A DNA stretch of 64,000 nt from Tenrec ecaudatus (taxonomy: Eukaryota > Chordata > Mammalia > Afrosoricida > Tenrecidae): positions 255,330,812 to 255,394,811 of the forward strand of contig NC_134531.1 in NCBI RefSeq assembly GCF_050624435.1, in the 5' to 3' direction. Every line of letters begins with the position of its first letter. Position 1 is the first letter of the stretch. The notes under the pieces are model-generated. The model was not told the DNA's origin and searched no databases. It saw nothing but the letters and a program-made list of their open reading frames with translations. The position numbers and the translations under genes were made by a program. Of this stretch, positions 11,161 to 21,200 are shown piece by piece.

Positions 11161-12060
11161 AATATTTTTTATAAAGTTCTTTATGACAATGAATGCAAAC
11201 CCATTCTAGCTTGGGTCACACCTGGCTTAGCAAACTCTATGATCTTTTTGACTCAACGCGACCAGCACCAGTCCATTTTGGCTCACAAATACCTAGAATA
11301 GCGATGTGTGCCCATTCTGTTAAGTTTCTGGGGTGGCTGTCCCTCGGTTCTTGCTAGACAGTGCTACAAGAGTTCACGTAACAGAAACACTTTTGTAATC
11401 CAAGGAAGTTTACGGTACACTCCACTTCTGGAAAGCGTGTCAAGCCTTGCTGGGGTTCAACTGGTCACGGGAAGACACGTGGAAAAGAACACACACATGT
11501 GCAGAATGGGGGAATCCTTGGGGACCAAGAGCCAAGAGGGGGTGCAGGACTCCAGCTGGCCCTCCAGCGCTTACACTACGCATACGTGTGGGGAAGACCC
11601 ACATCCTCAAACTGCAGTCCATACCTGGGAAAGAGTACAAAGAGGATGGCCTTCGGGAAGCCTAGATATTGACCACCTCTGGCTGGGGAGGCATGATGGA
11701 AAATATTGGCCAAAATTATTGGCTACCTTTTAATGCATCTGGGTGATGGCATGACCCTAGGTGGAGGTTGGGTTTTACGTTTCCCCTGTGCTAGGGCGGC
11801 CTAGGCTGTGCATTCTCAGTTTGGGCTTTCCCAAGGGTGTCCAAGTAGTGCCTGATTTCTTTCGGAAATCTCTACGTAGGTCTTTGCGGGCAATGGAACA
11901 ACACCCCCTTCCAACCCCAATAAAGCTGCCTAATAATTCCACCTCATTTTTAAAGAATTCCAATTTTCCTAGATTTATATTTTGTCCATTCCAAGTTCCA
12001 CTTATGTGTAACTGTGTCTTCTAATTTTCAGCTGTGTTCAGTTAGCAAGTGAAACCCCTA
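11161..12060 (+). other. Unidentified, relatively GC-rich segment with a poly(A) signal
   Basis: Richer in G and C than its surroundings from about 11190 to 11935. It contains the longest open frame of the region (11308-11733, 141 codons), for which I recognise no domain and which overlaps frames on other phases and the other strand. AATAAA occurs at 11919-11924 within CCCCAATAAAGCTGCC, a context common in retroviral LTRs, but I could not find matching TG...CA ends or a target duplication. Could be a decayed LTR or the 3' end of a processed pseudogene. Confidence 0.35.
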
Positions 12061-12065
12061 AGGAA

Positions 12066-12262
12066 GGCTTACATCCTTGAGGTTTTCTCTAAGCCATTGT
12101 GGTCGACTCTACTTTGTGACGGCAGCTCTCCTTGGTCACACTTTGAGTGCCTTCCGATCGGAGGGGCTCATCTTCAGCATTGTCACTGACAATGTTCGCT
12201 CATGAGGTTTTCAGTAGCAGACAATGATATCCATAGAATTTTCAGTGGGTCATTCCTCTGAA
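12066..12262 (-). mobile_element. RTE 5' region fragment, antisense
   Basis: AAGCCATTGTGGTCGACTCT and GAGGGGCTCATCTTCAGCAT correspond to the antisense of the RTE 5' leader seen in sense at 27370-27740 and in antisense at 61200-61480. Confidence 0.6.
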
Positions 12263-12264
12263 AT

Positions 12265-12360
12265 AAAAGGCCTTGAAAACCGATAAGAGCAGGTCTATTC
12301 TGGCCTAGTTAGACCTATAGGATTTTTGTGAGTTAAGACAGACTCAATGGCAAGGGGTAT
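12265..12360 (+). mobile_element. AfroSINE 3' fragment
   Basis: GCAGGTCTATTCTGGCCTAG followed by GACCTATAGGATTTTTGTGA and AGACTCAATGGCAAGGGG is a decayed AfroSINE 3' half. Confidence 0.6.
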
Positions 12361-12377
12361 CACTAGCCTAGAGGAGG

Positions 12378-12545
12378 GACAGTCATATCTCACTATTATT
12401 TTGATTTGAATTTCCCTGATGACACTTAAGCCCATCTTTTCATAGGCTTATTCAACATTTAATTCTTTGGAGAAATGTGTACTTATATCCTTTGCTCAAT
12501 TTTAAATTGGGGTATTTTTCATTTCATTATTGAGTTGTAAGGGCG
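12378..12545 (-). mobile_element. Ancient L1 fragment, antisense
   Basis: TTTGATTTGAATTTCCCTGA, then CATCTTTTCATAGGCTTATT and TTCTTTGGAGAAATGTGTAC is the antisense of a conserved block near the L1 ORF2 3' end shared by placental mammals. Confidence 0.7.
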
Positions 12546-13399
12546 CTGGTAATATCCTAAGTAGAAGTATTTTACTAGGTATATAATTAAGAGATTGAGG
12601 AGACTTATAGCCTAGTGTTTGGATGGGTGTCAGGAGAGTATGCGCCATTGTTCATCAGGGAGCAGTTGAGGTAAGGCACAGCAGGCATACATCTCCAGTT
12701 AATAGACCAACAGAAAAACTAGTATGCATTCTGCAAATCACCAAATGGGGCCCCAAAGAATGTGCGTGACAGAGCATGTATGCTAGCACTAACCAGGGGA
12801 GCTGGATGGCTGTGGGTAGGAGCAGACTATCACATCCCATGGAGGATAGATCCACAAGGAAACTCAGACAATATTCCAACTTTTCCAAACCAAATACATA
12901 CAAAGAGTTTTGAAAGAAATCTGCTAAAAAACAAAATATAACTTACAAATGGGCATAAATAAACCAAGCACCATTTTCTCAACAGAAAAGATATAGGCTA
13001 AAAGGCAGTGGGAGGACCATTGTAAACAATGCTGAAAGAATTGCCAACCCATCAGATACCTAGTAACATTGTCTTTCACAAATGATGGGATAACTAGATC
13101 AACCACAGATAAACAAAATGTAAGTAACTATGTAAATACCAGACCAGCATTACAAAAATATCCAATGGAATCCTCCCAAAAGAAAATCAATAACTACTGG
13201 AAACAACCTGAGTTAAATCATGCAGTTCCCAACCCAAGGAGACATGTCACTCCAAAAGTCAATCAAGAAAAAAAATCACTGTTAATTAACCCCCAAAGGA
13301 AAAAAAAATCCTCAGACTACACCTTACCAAGAATATAGAAGACTTATGCAAGGCAAACATAACACATTATTGCAAAAACAAGAGAAATACATACATGGA
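12546..13399. other. Mostly unassigned; weak L1-like block near 12940-13040
   Basis: ACAAATGGGCATAAATAAAC followed by TTTTCTCAACAGAAAAGATA resembles the sense counterpart of the block at 12378-12545, so an old sense L1 piece is likely. The remainder (including an open frame at 13069-13338) is not identified. Confidence 0.35.
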
Positions 13400-13860
13400 A
13401 ATATGACCCATGCCCATGGACTATAAGACTTGATAACATTGGGTAAACATAAGTACCACAGAAAGTAATCTAAATTTTGTGTGCAATGTCATTTTTAACC
13501 ACTTCCCAGTATCTTTATTTAATAAAATGAGAAAATAATCTCCAAATTTATATAGAAAGGCAACAGACTCCAACCAAAGATAAAGTAATATTAAAGAACA
13601 AAGCAGGAAGCATCATATTTCTCTATCTCAAAATTTGCCGTACAGCCACAGTAATAAAACAAAAAATCTGATACTGCTTCAATAACACAAAGCCAATAGA
13701 ATTTAATTGAGAATCTAGAGTTAATACATCCATCCACAGGCAGCTGAATTTTGACAAAGGGTACTGACATAGCTGTTTTTTCTGTTGCAGAAAAATGAAA
13801 TAACTCATATCTCATGCCAAACACAATTCTATCAAAGACTTAAATTTTAAAGCTAAACTA
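13400..13860 (+). mobile_element. Ancient L1 ORF2 fragment, sense
   Basis: AAAGAACAAAGCAGGAAGCA, GCCGTACAGCCACAGTAATA, CAAAGCCAATAGAATTTAAT and TTTTGACAAAGGGTACTGAC follow the order of the conserved L1 ORF2 3' coding region. Frameshifts and stops throughout. Confidence 0.75.
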
Positions 13861-14417
13861 TAATACAGGAATAAAAATAAACTTGGTTTTCAGCATAAAT
13901 AGTTCATAAAACAAAAATAAACTGCATACAAATATAATACAATTTACATAGCTGGTGAGTTATACTCAGTTAATATGGCCCTTGAGTCATCATCTCTTAT
14001 TCGATGTCTTATAATTCTAGATTTTCATAAACCTGTGGCTATAGTCCTATTTTGAGGGCCTTACATGCTAACAAACAGGAATAGAATGAGAGTGAGATCT
14101 AACCTTAGTTGAAGGTGTAAAGTGAGAGGTCTCTGTTTAATGGCTATTCTGGTTACTGTGACTCATAATGAATATAAAGAATTATATGTTAGACCTGAGG
14201 AGATAAACTGTTTCTGAAGTGTCCTAGGAAAAAGCCTGGCTGATTTAGATTAGTAGGAGACCAATACACACTGGAAACATCCTGATAGAGGCCCAGGTCA
14301 TGTGTACATACATAAAACACAGTTAAGGGTTAGAGAATACATTATTGTGTATAGGTGAAATTTTATTTTACCATATAACTTTCATAAAATGACCTTTCCC
14401 TGTGTGGGTCTGATAAA

Positions 14418-14420
<3 letters not shown>
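13861..14420. other. Unassigned DNA
   Basis: Nothing recognised. Confidence 0.35.

Positions 14421-14451
<31 letters not shown>
14421..14451. repeat. (TG)n microsatellite
   Basis: Fifteen uninterrupted TG units plus a base. Confidence 0.97.
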
Positions 14452-14453
<2 letters not shown>

Positions 14454-14929
14454 GGGGTGATACTGACAGGATTAACCTGTGAGTAATTGTGAACAGGATT
14501 CCCTGCACACCCATCCTGCTGAGTATAAAATGAATACACTGAGAAGTAGGAGGTGTGACCTCGTCACCAGGAAGAGCCTGGAGTGAAGCTCATCCTCTGG
14601 TTCCAGCATGTGGCTTACCCAGGCCTGGCCTTTGGGGTTTGGACTGAACAGCACCCACCACCACCTGAGACATTTCCTCAAATGCTCATGAGTTCTGTGG
14701 GACACAGCAAAGATTCTCATAACTCAAGAGCATGAAGGAATATTCCGAAGGAAGAAATGAGGGAGGGGCATGGGGCTGATGAAGCAGACTAGCATCTTGT
14801 AAGAGTTGAACTTCTAGAACTTTTACAATCTCCAATTCCTTGAGACTAGTTTGTGATGAATTATCACAAAAAACTTATTGCCACAATTGGGACTTCCTAA
14901 ACTGAAACACTTATGCTTATCTTTGAATG
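14452..14929. other. Unassigned DNA
   Basis: Nothing recognised; the 82-codon minus frame at 14472-14720 has no domain. Confidence 0.35.
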
Positions 14930-15026
14930 ATGCACTTGAATGATGGTGCTGGCAAAGAATGTTGAAAGCACCATGGATTGCTAGAACAAATAAATCTGTC
15001 TTGGAGGAAGTACAGCCAGATGATTG
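14930..15026 (+). mobile_element. RTE fragment, sense
   Basis: TGATGGTGCTGGCAAAGAAT, CACCATGGATTGCTAGAACA and TCTGTCTTGGAGGAAGTACA match the C-terminal coding region of RTE (compare 8575-8630 and 26045-26125). Confidence 0.8.
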
Positions 15027-15034
15027 GATTAATC

Positions 15035-15200
15035 AATTGGCACATACCACACAGACAATGAAATACCACATAATTATCAATAATAATGAATAGTGATGAG
15101 TCTACAAAACCTAATATAAATGAAACTAGAGGACATTATGCTGAGTGTAATACATTAAACAATCAAAAGTACAAATATTATATGATATCACTGTCTTAAC
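15035..15200 (+). mobile_element. Ancient L1 3' fragment, sense
   Basis: GGACATTATGCTGAGTGTAA and ATATTATATGATATCACTGT resemble the L1 3' region of older mammalian subfamilies. Highly diverged. Confidence 0.5.
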
Positions 15201-15297
15201 AAGTCAAGAATCGATAAACAAACACAAACTAATACTATTTTATGGTTAGCAAAGGTGGGAAGCAGAGCTAAGAGAGCTCATTTTCCTGAGAATAATC

Positions 15298-15480
15298 AAA
15301 GCCAAACCCAACCCAACCCAGGGCCATGAAGTCAAGTGTGACACATAATCACCCTCTATGGAGCTTCTAAGGCTGCAAGTCTTGTTTTGCAGATAGCCAC
15401 AGCTCAGCTTGCTCCTAAGCTGGCAGGTTTTGAAGTGCCATTTTTTTCAGTTTAGCAGTCTAACACTTACCCTGCAGAGC
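15298..15480 (-). mobile_element. AfroSINE, antisense
   Basis: AAAGCCAAACCCAACCCAAC, CCATGAAGTCAAGTGTGAC and TCTATGGAGCTTCTAAGGCT correspond to the antisense tail and body; TTTAGCAGTCTAACACTTAC is the antisense tRNA-like head. Near full length but decayed. Confidence 0.7.
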
Positions 15481-15624
15481 AAGTTTCAGATTCTATTATG
15501 GCATCCATTTAAATATTTTTTCTTTTGGGTCTCTTTAGCGATCCTTTTCTTTCTTCATATGCTCTTAATATCATCCCATGGGGGGCAAATGTTATTTGTT
15601 CCTTAGGCCAGCAGGACAAGGTCA

Positions 15625-16195
15625 CCACCTTCCATGACTAAGGCTATGGGAACATACTGTCAATCAAGGTAACTATTATTCAAATTTATGCACCAACCAC
15701 AAAAGCTAATGAGGAAGAAATTGAAGAATTCTACCAATAACTTCAGTCTGAAATTGATCAAACATGCAATTAAGATGAATTGTTAATTAGTCCTTGGAAT
15801 GCAAAAGTTGTAAACAAAGAGAAATGTTGTAGTTACGTTCTTTCATGGCAACTTGAAGAGATGTAAAAAGGTAGGGGCAGAGTCTAGTCTGTCAAGCAGG
15901 TCAGAACCTGATGTTGATCTTTGTGGCCATGGCCTTCCCATAAATAGGGCCCTGGGAATGATAGAAATTTGCATGACCAACAACTATCAAAAAACCTTTA
16001 TTCAACAAGATAAAAGACAACTATATACATAGACTTCTCCAGATGGAATACACCGAAATCAAACTGATTGCATTTGTGGGAAGAGATTATGGAGAAACTC
16101 AATATCAGCAGCTAAAATGAAGTCATGGGTTAACTGTGCAAAGGACTATCAATTGCTTATATATGTAAATATTAAATATGTGTTAAGTTGGAGCA
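15625..16195 (+). mobile_element. RTE endonuclease region, sense, interrupted
   Basis: ATTATTCAAATTTATGCACC, GAAATTGATCAAACATGCAA and TGGAATGCAAAAGTTG on the left, TTCTCCAGATGGAATACACC and GACTATCAATTGCTTATATA on the right are the RTE endonuclease domain. A fragment of an LTR sits between about 15830 and 15925. Confidence 0.8.
15830..15925 (+). mobile_element. ERVL-like LTR 5' fragment inside RTE
   Basis: GTAGTTACGTTCTTTCATGG, GTAGGGGCAGAGTCTAGTCT and GTCAAGCAGGTCAGAACC match the 5' end of the same LTR family found at 51683-52114. Only about 100 bases remain; the 3' part is deleted. Confidence 0.55.
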
Positions 16196-16250
16196 ACTTG
16201 ATTAAAGCAAAAGGTGGTACTAAGAATTACAAAAGACATAGGGGCAACGT

Positions 16251-16404
16251 CAGTAAATGTTATAACAAAATTTGACACTAACAGTAATAGTATCAGTAAT
16301 AGTAATATATATGTATATATATTACTATAATATATGTATATATATTACTATTACATATATATTACTATTACTGTTAGTGTCAAATTTTGTTATAACATTT
16401 ACTG
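16251..16404. repeat. Long palindrome with perfect 42-bp arms
   Basis: Left arm 16251-16292 and right arm 16363-16404 are exact reverse complements. The 70-base centre is itself a TA-rich, partly self-complementary run of TATATATTACTAT units. Able to form a cruciform or hairpin. Confidence 0.95.
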
Positions 16405-16558
16405 TTATATACAATATATATATACACATACATATATGGCTATAGAGGTGTATATATATCAAAGAGTATGTGAGAGCATGAATATGCAATTGTAGCTGTA
16501 TCTTTAGACAATATATGAATATTTATATATGTGTGTACATATATATATTTATACAAAG
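16405..16558. repeat. TA/CA-rich low-complexity tract
   Basis: Runs of TATATA and TACACATACATATA without a stable unit. Confidence 0.8.
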
Positions 16559-16716
16559 AGAGACAAAAATAATGAAGAGGGAGAGAGAGAAGTGGAAAAG
16601 GGAGAGGCTATTTGGGAGGGAGACAGAATGGAAGGATAAAGGTGGAATGAGAGAGGAAGGAGAGGGAGAGAGGAAAAGGGAGAGGGAGAGGAGCAGGGGA
16701 GAAATGGAGGGGGGTT
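16559..16716. repeat. Purine-only-like GA tract
   Basis: About 155 bases almost without pyrimidines on the plus strand (GAGAGAGA, GGGAGAGG units). The 67-codon charged frame at 16515-16718 is a translation of this tract, not a gene. Confidence 0.9.
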
Positions 16717-16737
16717 GAGAGAGATAGAAACTGGTAG

Positions 16738-16915
16738 AAGAGTGGGTTATGCATTGGTCTGAAAGGTCAGTAGGTTGAAACCACCAGCTTCTCTATGAAA
16801 GAATGACCAGGCTACCTATTCCCATAAAAATTTCCACAGAAACACATGGGAGTAGTTCTACTCTGTCATATAGAGTCACTATGAGAATTGACTCATTTAC
16901 AATGGGCTTAATTTG
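16738..16915 (+). mobile_element. AfroSINE, sense, near full length
   Basis: Head GGTTATGCATTGGTCTGAAA, GGTCAGTAGGTTGAAACCAC (B-box-like), body CCCATAAAAATTTCCACAGA and GTTCTACTCTGTCATATAGA, 3' GAGAATTGACTCATTTACAA. Order and spacing fit the family. Confidence 0.85.
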
Positions 16916-17768
16916 GTATGCTGCAGCTTTTGGTCAAATAATGGATTGGCATATAAAATCAACAATACCAGTGACATAAAATAAACAATATCAATCTGTA
17001 ATGCATCCCTTAAATAATCAACGATATGAGATCAAACAGTATAAATTTACCAAAAATAGTGATGAGAAGGCAAGTACATCAATGTAAACAGAATGAACAG
17101 AATAGAATTCTTAAGTGGAAATAATGGAATAGAAATAATACTATGAATGCTGATACACTATGAAAATAGTAATAAAAGGAAATGGATAATTTGAATAAAA
17201 ATTGGAAATTTGAATTTAATTTTCTGTGCAAAATTGGACCCACACTATAAGTAATGTTTTTGAAATATTATATAAAAATAAATGCTACTTCTAGCTCAGT
17301 GAACAGAATTATATATGAAATGTTCCAAGTGTGAAATTAGACATATTATTTTTATTCTAGTATGGAATTCATGATATTTTATCACATTCCTTGAAGGCCT
17401 GTGACCTACAAAATTTCATGTATGTAAATTTAATTACTCATTTAATTTAATTCTGCTCTATTATTTACCTAATTACTTTGACTGAGTTCTATAAAAGTGT
17501 GTGCCAAATTCTTTCATGTCATTTTGCAAATAAAATAGAATATATTTTCCTAGTTAAATGAAACCCAACCTTAAAAATGACTCTGGGACTAGAAGATTGA
17601 AGCATTCAGAATAGATTATGTAAATTATGTTGATATTGTTGCTATTAGTGCCCACTCATAACAGCACAGAATAAAACTGGCTCATTGTTCAACATCCTTA
17701 AATCATACGTAGAAAGAAATAGCACATGAACTTGTGTTTACAGCATATACCTCTAGTAGATAGGATGC
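16916..17768. other. Unassigned AT-rich DNA
   Basis: Nothing recognised. Confidence 0.4.
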
Positions 17769-18345
17769 TGTTACTGGGAGGTAGCTCAAGGTTTTAATTC
17801 TTGTCCTGCCTGCCAGGAGGAATTCAGAGGAGCGACCGCATTCTGACCAGAGGCAGAGACAAACTTTGAATGGAACACGTGAGTTTACCAAGCAGGGACA
17901 GTGTTTTGGAACAGCAAGGAGTCCCAGCAGAGTTGTGGTCCCCATAGAATGAAGAGGCAGGTTTGTATCCCACTAATGGCAGACCTTCCACCATTGGCTT
18001 CTGGTTTTGAGCTGGGACTTCAGCTATTGGTTGGCTTTCGGTAGCACACTTCTCCTTTCTAGGTATGTGGCTCCATCACCTGAGAGTTCATGCTGTATCT
18101 TTGCTACCAGGCCCGCGAACCAAGCAGGCAATTCAATGATTTTGTATAGTGTGAATTTTCTGTATTTCAATGCCCAGACTCTTTCACTATCGCTCTCTCT
18201 TCCACTGATAAGGAAACCTTTTTACATCCCCGTCACCTTCCTTTACTCTGATAGGCATGACCGAGTGTGCCATTTCTCTTTGGGGTTAGGATGCCTTCCC
18301 CTGACAGACTTTTCCACCATTGCCTAGTTCTGCATGACTAACGCC
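17769..18345 (-). mobile_element. Class-I-like LTR, copy A
   Basis: Shares its layout with 23781-24335 and 27785-28341: left end TGTTACTGGG, a stretch containing GTGAGTTTACC (antisense of the AATAAACTCAC poly(A) region in copy B), then TCCCACTAATGGCAGACC and a pyrimidine-rich right end. Reading the minus strand gives TG...GTAACA. The right boundary is uncertain by about 20 bases. Open frames at 17703-17945 and 18007-18327 lie in it and are not genes. Confidence 0.65.
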
Positions 18346-18642
18346 CCAGCCACCACCATTACCTGCTGCTACCACATAAATGATTTTGGAAGTTGAGAGA
18401 CATAGTTTACCCTTACGTAACTGCTTCCTGCTACAAAAAGTCATAGAGCTGATTTGGATAACAAGACTTTTAGTACTTACCTGGGCAAGAAGTTGAAGGA
18501 ATTCTCATAAGATCCGTTGCAGCCCAGATTTAGGGGGTTGAGAAGGAGATAGAGTATATTGGCTGAACAATCGTTTACAGTCGCACATCTTCCAGCCTGG
18601 AAGAGACAAAATGGACCACACAATTAAATGAACAAGATAATT

Positions 18643-18643
<1 letters not shown>
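18346..18643. other. Unassigned DNA
   Basis: Nothing recognised. Confidence 0.35.
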
Positions 18644-18695
<52 letters not shown>

Positions 18696-18722
18696 GTGAT
18701 AGATAGATTGATAGATAGATGA
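18644..18722. repeat. (GATA)n microsatellite, imperfect at its right end
   Basis: TAGA units uninterrupted to about 18694, then broken by GTG and TTG. The 115- and 68-codon minus frames here are repeat translations. Confidence 0.95.
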
Positions 18723-19132
18723 TGAAAGGAATAGAGGACGATGGGGAGGTGTTCCATGACCAGATAAGATCAAGAGCTCCATCCATGTGTTGTTTGAATG
18801 AGTAGCTGTACTCTTTGTAGGAACCATCAATATGTTCTAGAATTAAAGTCATTTGGTTTATGCAAAAACATCAGTTAAAATTTTTCTTATGAAACACTTG
18901 GGGTCAACCTCACCTCTGAAACCTTTAACATTGACCTTTTTAGGTTAAAATGACCTTTTAGGTTAAAATTTCTGCATAATTTGAAGAAGAAAAATTTAGA
19001 TCTTTAAAATATTTATTAAAATTGCTATGATGTATTCTATTTTCAGTATTTTAAATTGCCCTCATATGTGTGCCTTGTCAATTTTCTTTTTGATTTCCAC
19101 TCTTCTAATCTCTTGCTTCCCATTCCAAAAAG
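18723..19132. other. Unassigned DNA with a short local duplication
   Basis: At about 18934-18971 the motif GACCTTTTTAGGTTAAAAT occurs twice in tandem with one base difference. Otherwise nothing recognised. Confidence 0.4.
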
Positions 19133-19290
19133 ATAAGCCCACTGCCATCTAGTGGATTCTAACTCATAAATATCCTCTAGGACAGAGAATAATTGCTTCT
19201 TTGAGTTGCCAAATCTTTAAATCTATAAAGCACAGTGATTGGTGGATTCTAACCACTGATCGTCAATGTGCAACCAGCCAGCCCTCCGTG
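19133..19290 (-). mobile_element. AfroSINE, antisense
   Basis: AAGCCCACTGCCATCTAGTG, GATTCTAACTCATAAATATC, CCTCTAGGACAGAGAATAAT and TTGGTGGATTCTAACCACTG follow the antisense AfroSINE order. Confidence 0.75.
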
Positions 19291-19797
19291 GGTCCACATA
19301 CAGCTTCCTTCGAACGTCCCATAATACTGAAATGTTTTTCAACTACTTCTTACATTTTCTAATTTATTGTGTCTTTTCTGTGTCCAAATTCTTCTCACAT
19401 TTAAAAGTAGGATGTTAAATTATTGAATTGGGAAAAGCGAATAGCTAAAAATATAGTTGAACACCACAACTAAGAAAGAGCTGATGTGGTCTATCCAATG
19501 CAGTTTTCCAAACCAGTGCTCCAAATCACACCAAGATCAGACCTAAAAGCCAAGACAGAGAGAAAAAAGAAAAAGGGGTTGCTTGGGTGTGTTATCTGTT
19601 CTGTCCCCAATTGGAGCTTGCCATTAAAAGTAAATCCCCACATTCTCAGTGCTTCCCCTGGCAAAACAATTTTGTGGAATTTAATCTCTGAGATATAGTA
19701 ATATTTAGAGAAGGTAAGAAGCAATTGATTCTGGGAGGAGTGTCTGGGAAGAGGGGACATTTCCTAGTGGCAAAATGTATGTCTATTATCGTCCTGC
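19291..19797. other. Unassigned DNA
   Basis: No repeat recognised. Frames on both strands at 19486-19760 overlap each other and carry no domain. Confidence 0.35.
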
Positions 19798-19812
19798 AAG
19801 ATGAATCCTTCA

Positions 19813-19932
19813 GTCTACAGCCATACCACCCAGAACGCGCCCTATCTCGTCTGATCTCCGAAGCTAAGCAGGGTCTGGCCTGGTTAGTACTTGGATGGGA
19901 GACCGCCTGGGAATACCAGGTGCTGTAGGCTT
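19813..19932 (+). pseudogene. 5S rRNA retropseudogene, full length
   Basis: 120 bases colinear with vertebrate 5S rRNA, from GTCTACAGCCATACCACC to GGTGCTGTAGGCTT. By comparison with the mammalian sequence from memory I count six substitutions (positions 7, 20, 31, 47, 64, 106 of the gene). It is followed directly by an A-rich tail (19933-19970) instead of the T run that ends RNA polymerase III transcription. It is flanked by AAGATGAATCCTTCA (19798-19812) and AAGATGAATACTTCA (19971-19985), a 15-bp target duplication with one mismatch. Full-length copy, A tail and duplication mean L1-mediated retroposition of a 5S transcript. It lies alone, not in a 5S array, and is unlikely to be a working gene. 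Confidence 0.95.
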
Positions 19933-20130
19933 AAAATAAAAAAAAACAATAAAAAAAGAAAACAAACGAAAAGATGAATACTTCAGGGCTCCCACTGGAT
20001 GCTTGTTACTGAAGAAAGGGAATGGAGATGGAGTATCCTGGGTTTAAGGATAATGCCAGGATAAACTGGTCCTACAACTGGATGGGGAGAGTTCTGCTTT
20101 GTTGGGGCACATATGTCTTGGATACATGCA

Positions 20131-21200
20131 AGAGTATACTCCCCCAAAAAAACTGGAATATTTTTAAAAACTATGTACTTAATTTTTGTTTTTTGCAAAC
20201 AACCTTATCACTTTCAAAGTACTCACCATTACACTTAATACATTCGTCAAATCTGTGACACTGTTCTTGGAAAAATGTTTCTTTTTTTAATAAATCTTTT
20301 TATTGATGCTCATACAACTCTTATCACAATCCATACATACATCAATTGAGCAAAGCACCCTTATACATCCGTTGCACTCGTCATTCTCGAAATTCGCTTT
20401 CCACTTGGGAATACATGTTTCAAACTCATCTGTTTGGATGGCAGACAGCATCTCTGTTGTGTTTTTCTTCACACTTCTATGTCATCATCAAAGTACTGTC
20501 GTTTCATAGCCCTCTTCATTAGCAGACCCAAAAGAAGCTGTGCTGAGCGAGGTCAGGTGAATAAGGCGTATTGGCAAGATGTTTTTTTGCCAAAAACCGG
20601 TGCACTGAGATGGCTATGTGAGCAAGTACATTGTCTTGGTGGCAAAACAAGCCCCCATATGCCACAAATCAGGCTTCTTTTTTCACACATTGTCATGCAA
20701 CTTTTTCAGAACCTCTAAATTGCTTGATTAATAGTCTGACCTGGTGGAACAAATTCCAAATGCACTGAGTCAACATTTTCATCTATTCAGGAAGTTGGCT
20801 AACGTCCAGAATGAGGTTTGGCATCAATCAACATTTCAATTTTCTTGAAATGAGAAAACCACTCTCCTTGTACGCTGTGTTCAACATCACAACAGTTTCT
20901 GTGTCATTTTTCCTGAGCAGGAACCAAAATTGCAGAGCTGTTTGTTGTTCTCTTAAATTGGCCATCTGTCTCTCACACACACACACAAATATCACACACA
21001 CACAAAAACGAGTTTTAATTGAAACTGCTTTTACGAAAAAAATAAAAATCAATGTGACCAGAGAGAACCTTCCCAGGCAATGCCATTGGGTGCACTAACT
21101 CTGAGCGAGTTGCTCAATGCTTTCCTAGCAGGAAAAGTGAACATTGGGAAAACTCCACTCTGCCCAGCACAACCCCAAGTTTTTTTTTTTTGTGGTACTG
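20131..21200 (-). mobile_element. Mariner transposon, copy 1, antisense, with L1 insertion
   Basis: Reading the minus strand, the element starts with a GGTACCA-A-run terminus near 21200 and ends near 20131 with GAGTATACTCCCCCAAAAA read from the left, an inverted-terminal-like pair shared with the copy at 54891-56087. On the minus strand 20618-20641 encodes HQDNVLAH, equivalent to the HHDNAPAH motif that carries the second catalytic Asp of DD34D mariner transposases. Reading frames are broken by stops and a CA microsatellite (about 20975-21003). An L1 3' end is inserted at 20282-20403. Confidence 0.8.
20282..20403 (-). mobile_element. 5'-truncated L1 3' end nested in mariner
   Basis: Starts with TTTTTTTAATAAATC and GATGCTCATACAACTC, the antisense L1 terminus. 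Flanked by CTTGGAAAAATGTTTC (20266-20281) and CTTGGGAATACATGTTTC (20404-20421), a diverged target duplication of mariner sequence. Confidence 0.8.

Noticed and set aside
11308-11733. 141-codon plus-strand frame
   Set aside because: No recognisable domain, overlapping alternative frames, and no splice or promoter context; kept only as part of an unidentified segment.
18505-18852. Minus-strand frames of 115 and 68 codons with Tyr-Leu-Ser-Ile repeats
   Set aside because: Translations of a GATA microsatellite.
19813-19932. Functional 5S rRNA gene
   Set aside because: Six substitutions, an A-rich tail instead of a T-run terminator, and a 15-bp target duplication indicate a retropseudogene.
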